A stretch of 64,000 nucleotides of DNA from Clostridiales bacterium CHKCI001 (GCA_900045905.1 FCNS01000005.1:1-64000); one strand, 5' to 3'; positions 26,879 through 35,479 are shown, counted from the stretch's first letter. The notes: generated by a model not told the origin, from the sequence alone. A program made the numbers and translations.

Positions 26879-27706
26879 TCACTCTTCCACGACAACCGTC
26901 AGCCAAGTTTGTCCTTGATTTCCCTTTTTATCTTCTGCCTTATAATGCACCTCATAGCAACCTGGAGTCTGGGTGTCTACATCGGAAGAGGCAGAAACCA
27001 TATCGGTGTCCAGCATCTTTCCCTGAGCATCAAAAAGATTCTTTATATATTGATTTGGGTCAAATGACTTTCCTTTTTTTAGATAAACAATATTATCCGA
27101 AAGCTGAATATCCAGACGTTGTGTTTCTAAGTTCACCACATGAATAGGCAAATCAATCGTGATCGTATCTCCAAAGCTATTGCTCACTGACAGAGTGGTG
27201 GTATAATCTCCTACTCTCTGATATTTTACGTCTGTACCTATCTGAGTAATCCAATCTGTTAAATCCCCATCTAGCATATCGGAAACTCTAATTCTGCTCA
27301 AAAGCTGTATATAACTTCCCTCATTCTCAGTAAAAATCAGAGGTTCTGTCAGACTAAATCTTGGGGAGTGATAATCTTTAAATTGTATCTTCCTGTTAAG
27401 AGTTGCCGACTGATTGGCAGAATCGAATACTACATAGGTAAGATTACAAATTCCCTTCTCAATAAATCTGGAAAAAGAACCTGCTATAATCTGAGAAGTC
27501 AAATCCCCATCCTTTCCATCACTGGCCGACATACCTTCCATAAGCTGCTCCTGAGTATACTGACAGGGGATCTTTAAGACATCTCTGTCACTTGAAATTT
27601 CTGGTATAGTAGTATCTCTGTTTCTAAGCTGCATCCATTCTGATACCCCATAAATTCCAAGAGCTAGGACAAAAATAATTATTACTGCTGCTCTAACAAA
27701 CCTCAT
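26879..27706 (-). CDS. membrane-anchored protein with Ig-like (DUF5011/HYR-type) domains
   Basis: A 275-residue protein with one N-terminal membrane helix (about 5-24) and an outside portion of two or three beta-sandwich domains. The repeated DGDLT motif (SDGKDGDLTSQI and SDMLDGDLTDWI) and the closing YKAEDKKGNQGQTWLTVVV are typical of bacterial Ig-like domains. It has no catalytic motif. It is 22 bases behind the ABC exporter and is followed without a gap by the BY-kinases, so it may be a surface partner of the exporter or of the polysaccharide machinery. Confidence 0.7.
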   Translation of the reverse strand: MRFVRAAVIIIFVLALGIYGVSEWMQLRNRDTTIPEISSDRDVLKIPCQYTQEQLMEGMSASDGKDGDLTSQIIAGSFSRFIEKGICNLTYVVFDSANQSATLNRKIQFKDYHSPRFSLTEPLIFTENEGSYIQLLSRIRVSDMLDGDLTDWITQIGTDVKYQRVGDYTTTLSVSNSFGDTITIDLPIHVVNLETQRLDIQLSDNIVYLKKGKSFDPNQYIKNLFDAQGKMLDTDMVSASSDVDTQTPGCYEVHYKAEDKKGNQGQTWLTVVVEE

Positions 27707-27728
27707 ATACCCTTCCTTTCTCTATCCT

Positions 27729-29501
27729 CTAGAATTCATTCAAAAATTCTTGAACTTCTGATTTATCTATTTCTGTAATTCTAAGATCCGCTATTTTGTA
27801 TATCCGGTTGCACATGGAAAACACACTAGGACGGTGAGCTGCCACAATCACTGTCCGATGAGGATCCTTTTTAATAATTCTTCGCAGAACCTTTCTCTCC
27901 ATAGCCACATCTAAGGCACTAGTGGCCTCGTCTAAAATCATTATCGGAGCGTCAGCTAAAATAGCCCTTGCAATGGAGAGCCGCTGCTTTTGTCCTTCAG
28001 AAAATCGGTTTCCTCGCTCACGCACTTCTGTATTCACACCATGCTCCAGTTTCTCCACAAATTCCCATGCACAAGCCGCCTCCAAGGCTGCCTGAATTTC
28101 TTGATCAGAAGCTTCTGGCTTCACCATACACATATTTTCTTTAATACTTCCTGTAAATAAGGTATTTCCCTGGGGAATATAGCTAAATAGGCATCGGGTG
28201 GAAGAAGAAGCCTTCAAAGAATTTCCAGAAGGATTTCCCACCTGAATCTTTCCTTGCTGCGGGTGATAAAGACCCAAAAGTAAATTTAACGTCGTTGTCT
28301 TTCCCTGTCCAGAAGGACCGATAAGAGCTACAATCTCCCCTGGCTCTGCCCGAAAATTTGCATTTTGATAAATCCACTTTTCTTTTTCATAAGCAAAGTC
28401 CACAGTTTCCATATGTACATAAACTCCCTGCTCCTTTGCTTTAACCTTCATTTCCTCTGCCTCTTCCTTATCTTCCATGGAATCTCTGGGAAGACTAATA
28501 ACTTCTATAATTCGCTCTGCACTAATTCCAGTGCGGATTAGCATAGGCATTAAATTTAAAATCCCTCTGAAAGATCCCCGCAAAGATCCAGACATTGTTA
28601 CAAACATAGTCATAGTACCGTAGCTAATTTGCCCCTGCCACAGACGAAACGCTGCAAAACCGTAGCAAGCATATCCCACCACCTGTCCTACAAGAGAAGT
28701 AATAATAGTCATATACTGCTGAAATTTATTCTGTTTCAGAGTAATATCTACGGTTTCATTCTGAATCTGGCGAAATTTTTCCGTTACTCGATCCAAAATT
28801 CCAAAGGCTTTAATAAACTGAAGGTTCTGGAAAGTCTCTTGATTAAAAACCGTACGGTTGCTAGCCATAGATTGATTATCCCTCTGAAAATCCCGCATTT
28901 TTTTTGCGGAATATCTAGATGTAATAAAGGAAACCGGAGCTCCTAAAAGAGCAATAAAAGCCATCGCTGGGTCATTTTGCACCACAACCACAAAGGCTCC
29001 TCCAAAACTGATGAGAGTAGATACCACATTGGGAAAAAAAGATAAAATTGTATTGGCCACTATATTGGCATCTCCATTAACTCGGTAAAGGAGATCTCCA
29101 GAACGGTACTTTGCCAAAGATTCCCAATTGGTTCGCAGCACTTGCTCATAAACATCTGTCCGAATCTCAGTTGTCACTTTCAGCTGCACTTTCAACGCCA
29201 ACTGAGACTTCACTGCATTAATAAAAATCTGGGAAATCCCCATAATCACATAGGTGACTGCCACCCAGATAATCTCCATAGAATTTACTCCTGTAATGGC
29301 GTCTACCAAATTTTTGCTGACCACAGAGGTTCCCAGAGACAGTATAGAACCAGAAGCCCCTAATAAAATATAGATTCCAATTAACAACCAGTACTGGCGC
29401 ACATAGAGATACATCCAAAGCAGTTCTCCTATCAGCTGCTTTAGCCTGCCTTCTTTAATTCTGCGGACAATCCGCTTTATCTCATTCATAGAATCTCCCA
29501 T
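27729..29501 (-). CDS. ABC exporter, fused permease-ATPase
   Basis: A 590-residue half-transporter with six membrane helices (about 35-320) and a C-terminal ATPase: Walker A GPSGQGKTT, signature FSEGQKQRLS and Walker B IMILDEATSALD. No N-terminal C39 peptidase is present, so a leader, if any, is not cut by this protein. It follows the HprK-like gene in the RiPP-like set, and export of the matured 146-residue product is the natural proposal, though lipid or drug export cannot be excluded. An alternative start is ATG 29489. Confidence 0.88.
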   Translation of the reverse strand: MGDSMNEIKRIVRRIKEGRLKQLIGELLWMYLYVRQYWLLIGIYILLGASGSILSLGTSVVSKNLVDAITGVNSMEIIWVAVTYVIMGISQIFINAVKSQLALKVQLKVTTEIRTDVYEQVLRTNWESLAKYRSGDLLYRVNGDANIVANTILSFFPNVVSTLISFGGAFVVVVQNDPAMAFIALLGAPVSFITSRYSAKKMRDFQRDNQSMASNRTVFNQETFQNLQFIKAFGILDRVTEKFRQIQNETVDITLKQNKFQQYMTIITSLVGQVVGYACYGFAAFRLWQGQISYGTMTMFVTMSGSLRGSFRGILNLMPMLIRTGISAERIIEVISLPRDSMEDKEEAEEMKVKAKEQGVYVHMETVDFAYEKEKWIYQNANFRAEPGEIVALIGPSGQGKTTTLNLLLGLYHPQQGKIQVGNPSGNSLKASSSTRCLFSYIPQGNTLFTGSIKENMCMVKPEASDQEIQAALEAACAWEFVEKLEHGVNTEVRERGNRFSEGQKQRLSIARAILADAPIMILDEATSALDVAMERKVLRRIIKKDPHRTVIVAAHRPSVFSMCNRIYKIADLRITEIDKSEVQEFLNEF

Positions 29502-29584
29502 TATCCTCCCTTAGTATCTGTTTTTAGACAAAGAAATCCCATTCCCATATTCTGTATTTCCCCCCGAATATAAGAATGAGATAT

Positions 29585-30373
29585 TTATAATATATCCTTG
29601 CCAAAAACTGTTTCTTCTGTAAGCTTTACCGCCTCTTCATCTGGACGGCAGGATAGTTCATAAACTGGAATCGCTGTAAGAAGACGATCTAAGCTTTCCA
29701 GACACAGTTCCATACCATTTTCCAACCAGCGGGGATAAAAGACGCTGTTGGATACTGCTGTTACTTTTTCAAATCCTGTTAGTTCTCGAATCGAATTCTC
29801 CAAATCCTGCTTTAATACAATCATGGCATGAACAGGAACATTAGCATTCTCACAGTAGGATGAAGAACCATGCCAAGGCGTTCCCCAACCAAGGAAATTC
29901 TCGTCTGTTTCCTGAACAAAAACCACATCTCCATTAATAATAAGGGCATCTCGATATTTGTTCCAGAGCTTTGCCTGGGTAGTTTTACCAATGCCAGACG
30001 GACCAAGAAACATAAGACCACGGTTACCAAATTCAATAAGAGAACTGTGAAAATACAAAATATGACGTTGAACGGCATGCACGTAAAATATTTGACAAAA
30101 AAAGCTGGATAGATGTTCTGGATTTTGCAACGGAAGTATCACTGCATTTTTCCACTTATCATCTACCAACATTACATCACTGCCTCGACGAGAAATATGA
30201 GTCCATTGTTTGCTTGTTTCAAAACATTCTATCCCATGAAATTGGTTTATCTGCGGAATCAATGTAACAGTGAATACTGGTGGAAGTTCTAAGTTCGTCT
30301 TAAACTGATTCCAATCCTCTACCAAGAAATTATTACCATTAAACTGAAATTGAATATTTATAACCAAATACAT
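29585..30373 (-). CDS. HPr kinase-like protein of RiPP-cluster type
   Basis: A 262-residue P-loop kinase related to the C-terminal domain of HprK but lacking its N-terminal domain. Walker A is seen as GPSGIGKTTQ, followed downstream by the GTPWHGSSSYCEN segment common to HprK-like proteins in peptide-modification clusters. Homologues in lasso peptide clusters phosphorylate a serine of the precursor (established for the paeninodin kinase family), so precursor phosphorylation is a reasonable hypothesis here. The ATG at 30373 begins 11 bases after the precursor stop; a TTG at 30394 would overlap it. Not the catabolite-control HprK. Confidence 0.75.
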   Translation of the reverse strand: MYLVINIQFQFNGNNFLVEDWNQFKTNLELPPVFTVTLIPQINQFHGIECFETSKQWTHISRRGSDVMLVDDKWKNAVILPLQNPEHLSSFFCQIFYVHAVQRHILYFHSSLIEFGNRGLMFLGPSGIGKTTQAKLWNKYRDALIINGDVVFVQETDENFLGWGTPWHGSSSYCENANVPVHAMIVLKQDLENSIRELTGFEKVTAVSNSVFYPRWLENGMELCLESLDRLLTAIPVYELSCRPDEEAVKLTEETVFGKDIL

Positions 30374-30383
30374 TTGAATATTA

Positions 30384-30824
30384 TTAACCTGCAATTACGC
30401 TGTAACAGTTAGGTGCTTCTTGTCCTATTTTATGTAAAAAATTAACTCTCTTTAAATTTCCATCCGCAGTTGTATCCGCATTCCATTCCTGAAAAACCAT
30501 ATTGAGATTACCATCTCTGGATGCAATATTCCATATTTCTTGTGCAGAATTATAAGGCTCTGGATAAAACGGTGAATTTGTATCTTCAAAAAACCAACTT
30601 ACTCCACTAATTCCTCCGTCATAGCTAACAGTTCCATCTCCATTATTATATTTTGTGATTGTCCAATAAATTCTTGAACTCGTTTCATAACTTCCGTCGT
30701 TACCAGAACCTCCTGTAATCGTATCACCACCTTCACTTACAGAAAATAATGATATTCCGCCACTATTACTATACCCTTCACTATTTAACATTAAATCTGG
30801 AGACATACCACTGATTGTTTCCAT
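30384..30824 (-). CDS. putative radical-SAM substrate / RiPP precursor, 146 aa
   Basis: I do not recognise this protein. It is 146 residues, very rich in Gly, Ser, Asn, Asp, Thr and aromatic residues, with no signal peptide, no membrane segment and a single Cys (140) near the C-terminal NCYSVIAG. A run of Ser/Gly (about 20-50) precedes a WY-rich middle (RIYWTITKY, VSWFFED). It lies six bases after the radical SAM gene and before the HprK-like gene, the position of a precursor. AAGGGAG precedes the start. With one Cys it cannot be a classic multi-Cys sactipeptide. It may be a large precursor with aromatic or Ser/Asn crosslinks, or simply a small substrate protein. Confidence 0.6.
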   Translation of the reverse strand: METISGMSPDLMLNSEGYSNSGGISLFSVSEGGDTITGGSGNDGSYETSSRIYWTITKYNNGDGTVSYDGGISGVSWFFEDTNSPFYPEPYNSAQEIWNIASRDGNLNMVFQEWNADTTADGNLKRVNFLHKIGQEAPNCYSVIAG

Positions 30825-30830
30825 GCACGA

Positions 30831-31865
30831 TTACTCCCTTCTCTTCTTGCAAAATTGCTCTTTTATTACTAGCGCACCATCTTTTATATCAAACAGTGCT
30901 GCACATCTTACACAGCTTTCCTGAAGTTCGCAAACTCTGCATTCTTCTGGCCACTGTAATCCCTCTTGAAATTCCACCAGTTCTTTCCAACACTCTTTAA
31001 ATGCTTTATCCCGAACAGAAATATCTGGTCCATTCAGAAAACTGCAAAACCTCATATATCCATTCCACACAATCCAGTATCCCAAACGATAATCTTTACA
31101 ATAAGTACAGGGCTTTCTTTCTGGATTCATAGAAACCTTTTTTCTTAAATTACAGGTTTTCTCTTCCGAGTAGTCTAATGGAGAAATTCTTAAATTTTCC
31201 ATATCTACCTCCACGCCTCGCCCAGCAGTTCTCACATTAATGTTTGGTATCCATGGAAGGCTGTTTTTTCCTACATACTCAATAATCTTCTCTACATCAT
31301 CCAGATTTTGCCGAATTACTGTGCTTACTAACTCAATTGGAATCTTCATCTGTTTCAGCATCTGAATTCCTCTATCAGTCCTTGTAAAACCCTTCTGTAC
31401 CTGACAGACTTTTTCATATATTTCATCATTGGAACCATACAATGTAATCTTACACCTACGAGGCGGACATTCTTGAAACAATTTTTCAAATTTCTGAACC
31501 AACGATGCATTCGTCTGCAAAGTGATAAAAAATCCCATCTGAGTTAATTCTCGCCATATTGTCTCAAACTCCAGATGCATCAGCGGTTCTCCTCCAGTAA
31601 TACACAGCCAAGTTGTTCCTGCTTCATTTGCCTCTTTTGCAACTCGCAGCCACTCCTCTGCAGTCATCTCTGTTCCGTGTTTGTATATTTCTTTTTCTGT
31701 CAGATGTACATAACACATGCGACAGTTAAAATTACATCTAGGTGTCAATTCAAATGTTCCAGATATAGGGATTGTGTCAGCAAAAGCCTTTTCCCACACA
31801 GCCTTATAAAAAGGTTCGAGCCACTCCATTCTCCGACAGGCTGGTTCAAATTCATATTCTTTCAT
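30831..31865 (-). CDS. radical SAM protein with SPASM-type C-terminal cluster domain
   Basis: A 344-residue enzyme that uses a [4Fe-4S] cluster and S-adenosylmethionine. The cluster motif CNFNCRMC (Cys 44, 48, 51) is followed by ITGGEPLMH. The C-terminal third has a SPASM-like series (CTYCKDY, RFCSF, CRVCELQESCVRC, QFC), which binds extra clusters in peptide-modifying enzymes such as PqqE and sactisynthases. A separate PqqD-like chaperone is encoded immediately upstream, overlapping by 14 bases, and the putative precursor is immediately downstream. The combination strongly indicates post-translational peptide modification; the chemistry cannot be read from the sequence. Confidence 0.88.
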   Translation of the reverse strand: MKEYEFEPACRRMEWLEPFYKAVWEKAFADTIPISGTFELTPRCNFNCRMCYVHLTEKEIYKHGTEMTAEEWLRVAKEANEAGTTWLCITGGEPLMHLEFETIWRELTQMGFFITLQTNASLVQKFEKLFQECPPRRCKITLYGSNDEIYEKVCQVQKGFTRTDRGIQMLKQMKIPIELVSTVIRQNLDDVEKIIEYVGKNSLPWIPNINVRTAGRGVEVDMENLRISPLDYSEEKTCNLRKKVSMNPERKPCTYCKDYRLGYWIVWNGYMRFCSFLNGPDISVRDKAFKECWKELVEFQEGLQWPEECRVCELQESCVRCAALFDIKDGALVIKEQFCKKRRE

Positions 31866-32184
31866 TTTCTTTGTTTGGCAAATGGATGCTATAGCTCCCC
31901 TGAATCTGGTCTTCTATTTCTAAAGCTCCCCTCACTGCCAGCTCCTTCAAAAATTTATCTAAATCTTTACTGACCTGATCATACGTGGCATCTGCATAAC
32001 GTTTCAAAGTCAGTTGAATCAAATCTTCTTTTTCAAATTCATTATTTTGCATATACCCCCACAGATAAGCTGCTGGCTTGGTCATATACAAAATCCCTAT
32101 GACCTCCTGCACCCGTTTCCTAGTGGGTACAATAACATACTGACCAGCTACCTCCCGGAGTATCAATCCATCTTTTAATTTCAT
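31852..32184 (-). CDS. PqqD-like peptide chaperone (RiPP recognition element)
   Basis: A 110-residue protein whose first 85 residues fit the PqqD fold: an N-terminal beta-hairpin (LKDGLILREVAGQYVIVP), the helix with TKPAAYLWGYM, and the final helix KDLDKFLKELAVRGAL. Such proteins bind precursor leaders and present them to the radical SAM enzyme. It is the first gene of the nine-gene operon, with GGGAG before its ATG, and it overlaps the radical SAM gene. Confidence 0.8.
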   Translation of the reverse strand: MKLKDGLILREVAGQYVIVPTRKRVQEVIGILYMTKPAAYLWGYMQNNEFEKEDLIQLTLKRYADATYDQVSKDLDKFLKELAVRGALEIEDQIQGSYSIHLPNKENERI

Positions 32185-32384
32185 TTCATCATCTCCCTAT
32201 GTAAGCTGTTTTTCTGCTCCCCTTTTGCTTTTTCTTGGAGTATTTTATTGAATGATAGAAGTCTTAAAAAAATCATTGGTACTTATGATAGTAAATAATC
32301 TCATACTTTCTTCAGACGTCCATCCGTTACGGCTTTGCTCCAGTCCCCCTTTGCTATCTGCTCCGTTGATTCTGTTATTTTCTT

Positions 32385-32413
32385 ATTATACCATATGTTT
32401 TTCCTTTTGCGGT
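32385..32413 (-). promoter_or_regulatory. promoter of the nine-gene operon, weak -35
   Basis: An extended -10 TGGTATAAT (TATAAT at 32385-32390) lies about 195 bases before the PqqD-like gene. The -35 position (32408-32413) reads ACCGCA, unlike consensus, so an activator is probably needed. LytTR-type direct repeats abut it at 32416-32447. Confidence 0.55.
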
Positions 32414-32415
32414 GT

Positions 32416-32447
32416 GTTGTCTACGCCACAAATCGTGTCGTTTACGC
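32416..32447. promoter_or_regulatory. LytTR-type direct repeats in a divergent promoter region
   Basis: GTTGTCTACGC (32416-32426) and GTCGTTTACGC (32437-32447) match at nine of 11 positions and are exactly 21 bp apart, two helical turns, as in AgrA/LytTR sites. They lie between the operon promoter and the sensor kinase promoter, and a LytTR regulator gene is within 3 kb. Confidence 0.6.
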
Positions 32448-32465
32448 AGATTTGATATCTTTTAC

Positions 32466-32494
32466 TTGTGGAAACAGAAGATTATGGGTATAAT
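32466..32494 (+). promoter_or_regulatory. promoter of the GHKL sensor kinase gene
   Basis: TTGTGG (32466-32471), a 17-bp spacer and perfect TATAAT (32489-32494). The start codon is about 50 bases on, preceded by AAGGGGG. Confidence 0.6.
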
Positions 32495-32542
32495 GAAACT
32501 AATTAGTTACCGCAATATTTTTTACTTTTAAGGGGGATTTTT

Positions 32543-34210
32543 ATGAAACATATGTTACGCTGGATATGCCCTGTTTTATTCCTAAGTGTCTGTGCGACCG
32601 TCATCTGGTTTTTACACCTATTCACCGTGGAAAATGATTCCATGCAGGAAATCAACTGGCAGACTGCTGTTAAAATAGAAAGTGATGGTACACAAACTCC
32701 TATTTCCACAAATGAATTCTCCAACTCCACAGACTATTCTGGAACCTACCACTTTACTGGAATACTCCCAGAAGGACTATCCTCTGGTTATTTGCTGTTT
32801 GAAATCTCTGGAGCAAATCTTTCTTTGTCTTTAAATGGCACAGAGATTTACCATTCCTCTGCTGTCACTTTGGATGGTACTTATGCCATGTCTCAGGCTA
32901 ATATCCCCTTGCCAGAAGGTGCTTCTGGGGAAGTAGTCATGATCTGTGAGATTATAGATGGGGAAAGTATTATGTTCCCGCCTTTCATTCGTTTTATACC
33001 AGATGGATTAAAAGATACACAGACTTTTGCCATTGCTAACCGTACTGCTTTCCCTACTGGGGCTGCTGCCTTGGCCTTCGTTCTAATTTTTGGCATTTTC
33101 CTGCTTAGTATCACATTGCATCAAATTGATTTCAGCCTGATCCCCCTTTTGATCGCTGCAGCAGGCCTAACTGTGTTCCGCATTGCACAGGGAGAAGGAT
33201 ATTATTTTTTACCTCAGCCTGTAACAACCCTCTTGAGCCATCCATGGATCGGATTTTTAACTTTTCTTGTATTTTTTGTGTATCTTGCTATGAATCGCCG
33301 TCATGACTTCTGGCGGCAGTTTGTGATTGCCTTTGCATGGAGTGCAGGTGTTCTGCTTCTCTGCTATCTTATTTCCCTATCCCAAAAAGGTTCCCTTTCT
33401 TTCTATATCAATGATTCCATATCCTCTTTATGGCAACATGGTATTTATGACGGTCTGCTCTACTGGCTAACCTGGTGGCTTACCATTGTCTGCGGATTCA
33501 TTTCTGCTTACGGTGTTGCACGTTCCTTTAGTCAGCAACGTATTGAATCACAGAGAATTGCAACAAAACACCAACTACTCCTTGGTAGTTACCATTCTCT
33601 AGAGCAGCGGATGCGGCAAAGTAATGTTCTCCACCACGAGTTTAATCATAACTTAACTGCTCTTAACAGTCTGTACCAAAAAGGTGATCTTGAGGGCCTG
33701 AAGGCTCTGTTGGACAAGCTAACTGCCAAAGCTAACATGCAGGCACAAACACGATTTACTGATAATTTTACTATCAATGCCATCCTACAGGACGCTGCCA
33801 TGCGAGCAGCTCAGATAGATACAAAACTCGACGCACAGATTCAAGTTCCTAAAGACCTTAACATCCCAGAACAGGATTTATGTTCTCTTTTGATGAACAT
33901 GATGGACAATGCTCTAGAAGCCTGTGCTAAAGTAAATCAGACAGAAAAACGCCAGATTCATATCCGTATGATCATTCGACAGGGTTTTCTCGCTATACGG
34001 TGTGAAAATTCCTATGAAGGAAAAATACTAAAAAACAAAGACAATACCTTTCAGTCAACAAAAGACGATCCAGTCTCTCACGGCATAGGTCTTCGATTAA
34101 TGTCTGCCATTGCAGAAAAATACCACAGTCTTATCAATGTCATGTATACCAATGATGGCAGTTTTATTGTGCAAACAGCACTACAGATTCCTGAAAATCC
34201 AGAAACTTGA
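32543..34210 (+). CDS. membrane sensor histidine kinase, GHKL (LytTR-partner) type
   Basis: A 555-residue sensor. An N-terminal membrane helix (about 5-28) is followed by an extracellular beta-sandwich resembling a carbohydrate-binding fold (about 35-175), six to seven membrane helices (about 175-345), a dimerisation region with the phospho-acceptor in LHHEFNHNL (about 370) and a GHKL ATPase with NMMDNALEAC (N-box) and SHGIGL (G-box). It is divergent from the nine-gene operon and convergent with a LytTR regulator gene that lies 100 bp beyond its end. The outer domain suggests sensing of a surface or glycan-type ligand rather than the short loops of AgrC. Confidence 0.85.
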   Translation: MKHMLRWICPVLFLSVCATVIWFLHLFTVENDSMQEINWQTAVKIESDGTQTPISTNEFSNSTDYSGTYHFTGILPEGLSSGYLLFEISGANLSLSLNGTEIYHSSAVTLDGTYAMSQANIPLPEGASGEVVMICEIIDGESIMFPPFIRFIPDGLKDTQTFAIANRTAFPTGAAALAFVLIFGIFLLSITLHQIDFSLIPLLIAAAGLTVFRIAQGEGYYFLPQPVTTLLSHPWIGFLTFLVFFVYLAMNRRHDFWRQFVIAFAWSAGVLLLCYLISLSQKGSLSFYINDSISSLWQHGIYDGLLYWLTWWLTIVCGFISAYGVARSFSQQRIESQRIATKHQLLLGSYHSLEQRMRQSNVLHHEFNHNLTALNSLYQKGDLEGLKALLDKLTAKANMQAQTRFTDNFTINAILQDAAMRAAQIDTKLDAQIQVPKDLNIPEQDLCSLLMNMMDNALEACAKVNQTEKRQIHIRMIIRQGFLAIRCENSYEGKILKNKDNTFQSTKDDPVSHGIGLRLMSAIAEKYHSLINVMYTNDGSFIVQTALQIPENPET

Positions 34211-34236
34211 CACTGGTGGTTTGCTTACCAGACCAA

Positions 34237-34270
34237 AAAAGAAAGCCTGTAAACTTGTAGGCTTTCTTTT
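34237..34270 (+). terminator. sensor kinase terminator
   Basis: A 12-bp stem AAAAGAAAGCCT/AGGCTTTCTTTT followed by TTATTAT, 27 bases after the kinase stop. Confidence 0.75.
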
Positions 34271-34287
34271 TTATTATCGTGATATGC

Positions 34288-34316
34288 AAAAGGAAGCTCC
34301 AGTGGAGCTTCCTTTT
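34288..34316 (-). terminator. bidirectional terminator, serves the LytTR gene
   Basis: A perfect 13-bp stem AAAAGGAAGCTCC/GGAGCTTCCTTTT, three-base loop, immediately after the minus-strand LytTR stop. T-rich in both directions. Confidence 0.7.
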
Positions 34317-34319
34317 GTT

Positions 34320-35033
34320 CTATCGATTCATATAATGGATAAATGCTTCCTGAAACTCTCTGTAATATTTCCTTCCAATAGGAATCGGTTTCCCGTCATC
34401 CAGGTATACATAGTTGCGTCTAATCTCCTTTACATGCTCCAAATTAACTAGAAAACTGTTATGGCTACGGACAAATTGTCCCATTGGAAGTATTTTCTCA
34501 ATCTCTATCATAGAAAAAGAAAAACTCTCATCACCATCTGTCCGATGAAACACAACACTGTGGTTTGCTCCTTCCACATATAAGATGGACGACAGAGAAA
34601 TCCGGACAGCTCTCCCCCTTTTTTGCAGTACAACCGTTTTAGGACTATGGTTCAGTTTCCAGTCCGTATGTATAGCCTGTGTCAGTCTCTTTCGATCTAT
34701 TGGTTTCATCAGGTAATCAATCGGCTGTACCTGATACCCATCTTTCAAATATTCCTCATATCCAGTAATAAAGATGATACTTACTCGATCCTCTCTCTCT
34801 CTGAGTTTCCATGCCAGTTCTATTCCTGTCATTCCTTCCATCTGAATATCCAAAAGAAGCAGATCAAAGAATTCTTTTCCCTCATCCAGTACTTTTTGAA
34901 GCTCTGCTGCCGAAGAAAAATCAGTAATTTCATGGATAATTTTATCTTCCGTCAGTATCTCATCACATAACTGGCAGATTTCTTCCCGTATTACGCCGTT
35001 ATCTTCGCAGACTGCCAAGTGGTATGTGTGCAT
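34320..35033 (-). CDS. LytTR-family response regulator
   Basis: A 237-residue regulator with a receiver domain (1-120: acidic pair ED, phospho-acceptor in FDLLLLDIQMEG and Lys in YLMKPIDRK) and a LytTR DNA-binding domain (about 135-237, with GANHSVVFHRTDG, FVRSHNSFLVNLEHV and YYREFQEAFI). ATG 35033 has AAAGGAG eight bases upstream; the earlier frame start at 35054 does not. It is convergent with the GHKL kinase, an uncommon arrangement for a cognate pair, and is the best candidate to bind the direct repeats at 32416-32447. Confidence 0.87.
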   Translation of the reverse strand: MHTYHLAVCEDNGVIREEICQLCDEILTEDKIIHEITDFSSAAELQKVLDEGKEFFDLLLLDIQMEGMTGIELAWKLREREDRVSIIFITGYEEYLKDGYQVQPIDYLMKPIDRKRLTQAIHTDWKLNHSPKTVVLQKRGRAVRISLSSILYVEGANHSVVFHRTDGDESFSFSMIEIEKILPMGQFVRSHNSFLVNLEHVKEIRRNYVYLDDGKPIPIGRKYYREFQEAFIHYMNR

Positions 35034-35296
35034 CCAGCTAACTCCTTTCCCCACAGATATTCATTATACAAAAACGACCAAATCGTTATAGATCTATTTC
35101 TATAAACCCGATCGTTACGCCCTGTATTCTATCACAAAAAATAGGAAATGACAACGGTGACTTATATTCCTGATAGGGTAAATTGCCATTCCTTCTCTCC
35201 ACATCCAAGAGGTACGCAATATAAGTAGCACTTCTAGTAATGAGATTAAAAATAAACTTTATTTTTCTTCAAGTCTACGTTTCTCTGACCGCTTAC

Positions 35297-35345
35297 CTGG
35301 TTACTTCTTTTTCCAGCCTGCTTTATTGTTATCCTATGTTTATAT
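35297..35345. repeat. 49-bp direct repeat, copy A
   Basis: It matches 38769-38817 at 43 of 49 positions; the changes are mostly transitions. Copy B lies near the start of the decayed replication gene of the integrative element, so copy A is probably a fragment of a similar element. Confidence 0.6.
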
Positions 35346-35479
35346 TACATCTTACGCAAAATACAATATCAACAGCACTATTCTATAAACATAATATTTG
35401 TACAAAACACTATTCTGGTCAAGCCTTTTTGCAAGGCTTAATTCCAAAAATTACTAAGTATTTCTGGATTCAAACGGTG

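Noticed and set aside
30384-30824. Sactipeptide or lanthipeptide precursor
   Set aside because: Only one Cys, and no LanM/LanC or lasso B/C enzymes nearby. A different, unidentified modification class fits better.
32893-33114. Minus-strand ORF inside the sensor kinase gene
   Set aside because: Antisense to a clear kinase frame with conserved motifs; no independent signals.
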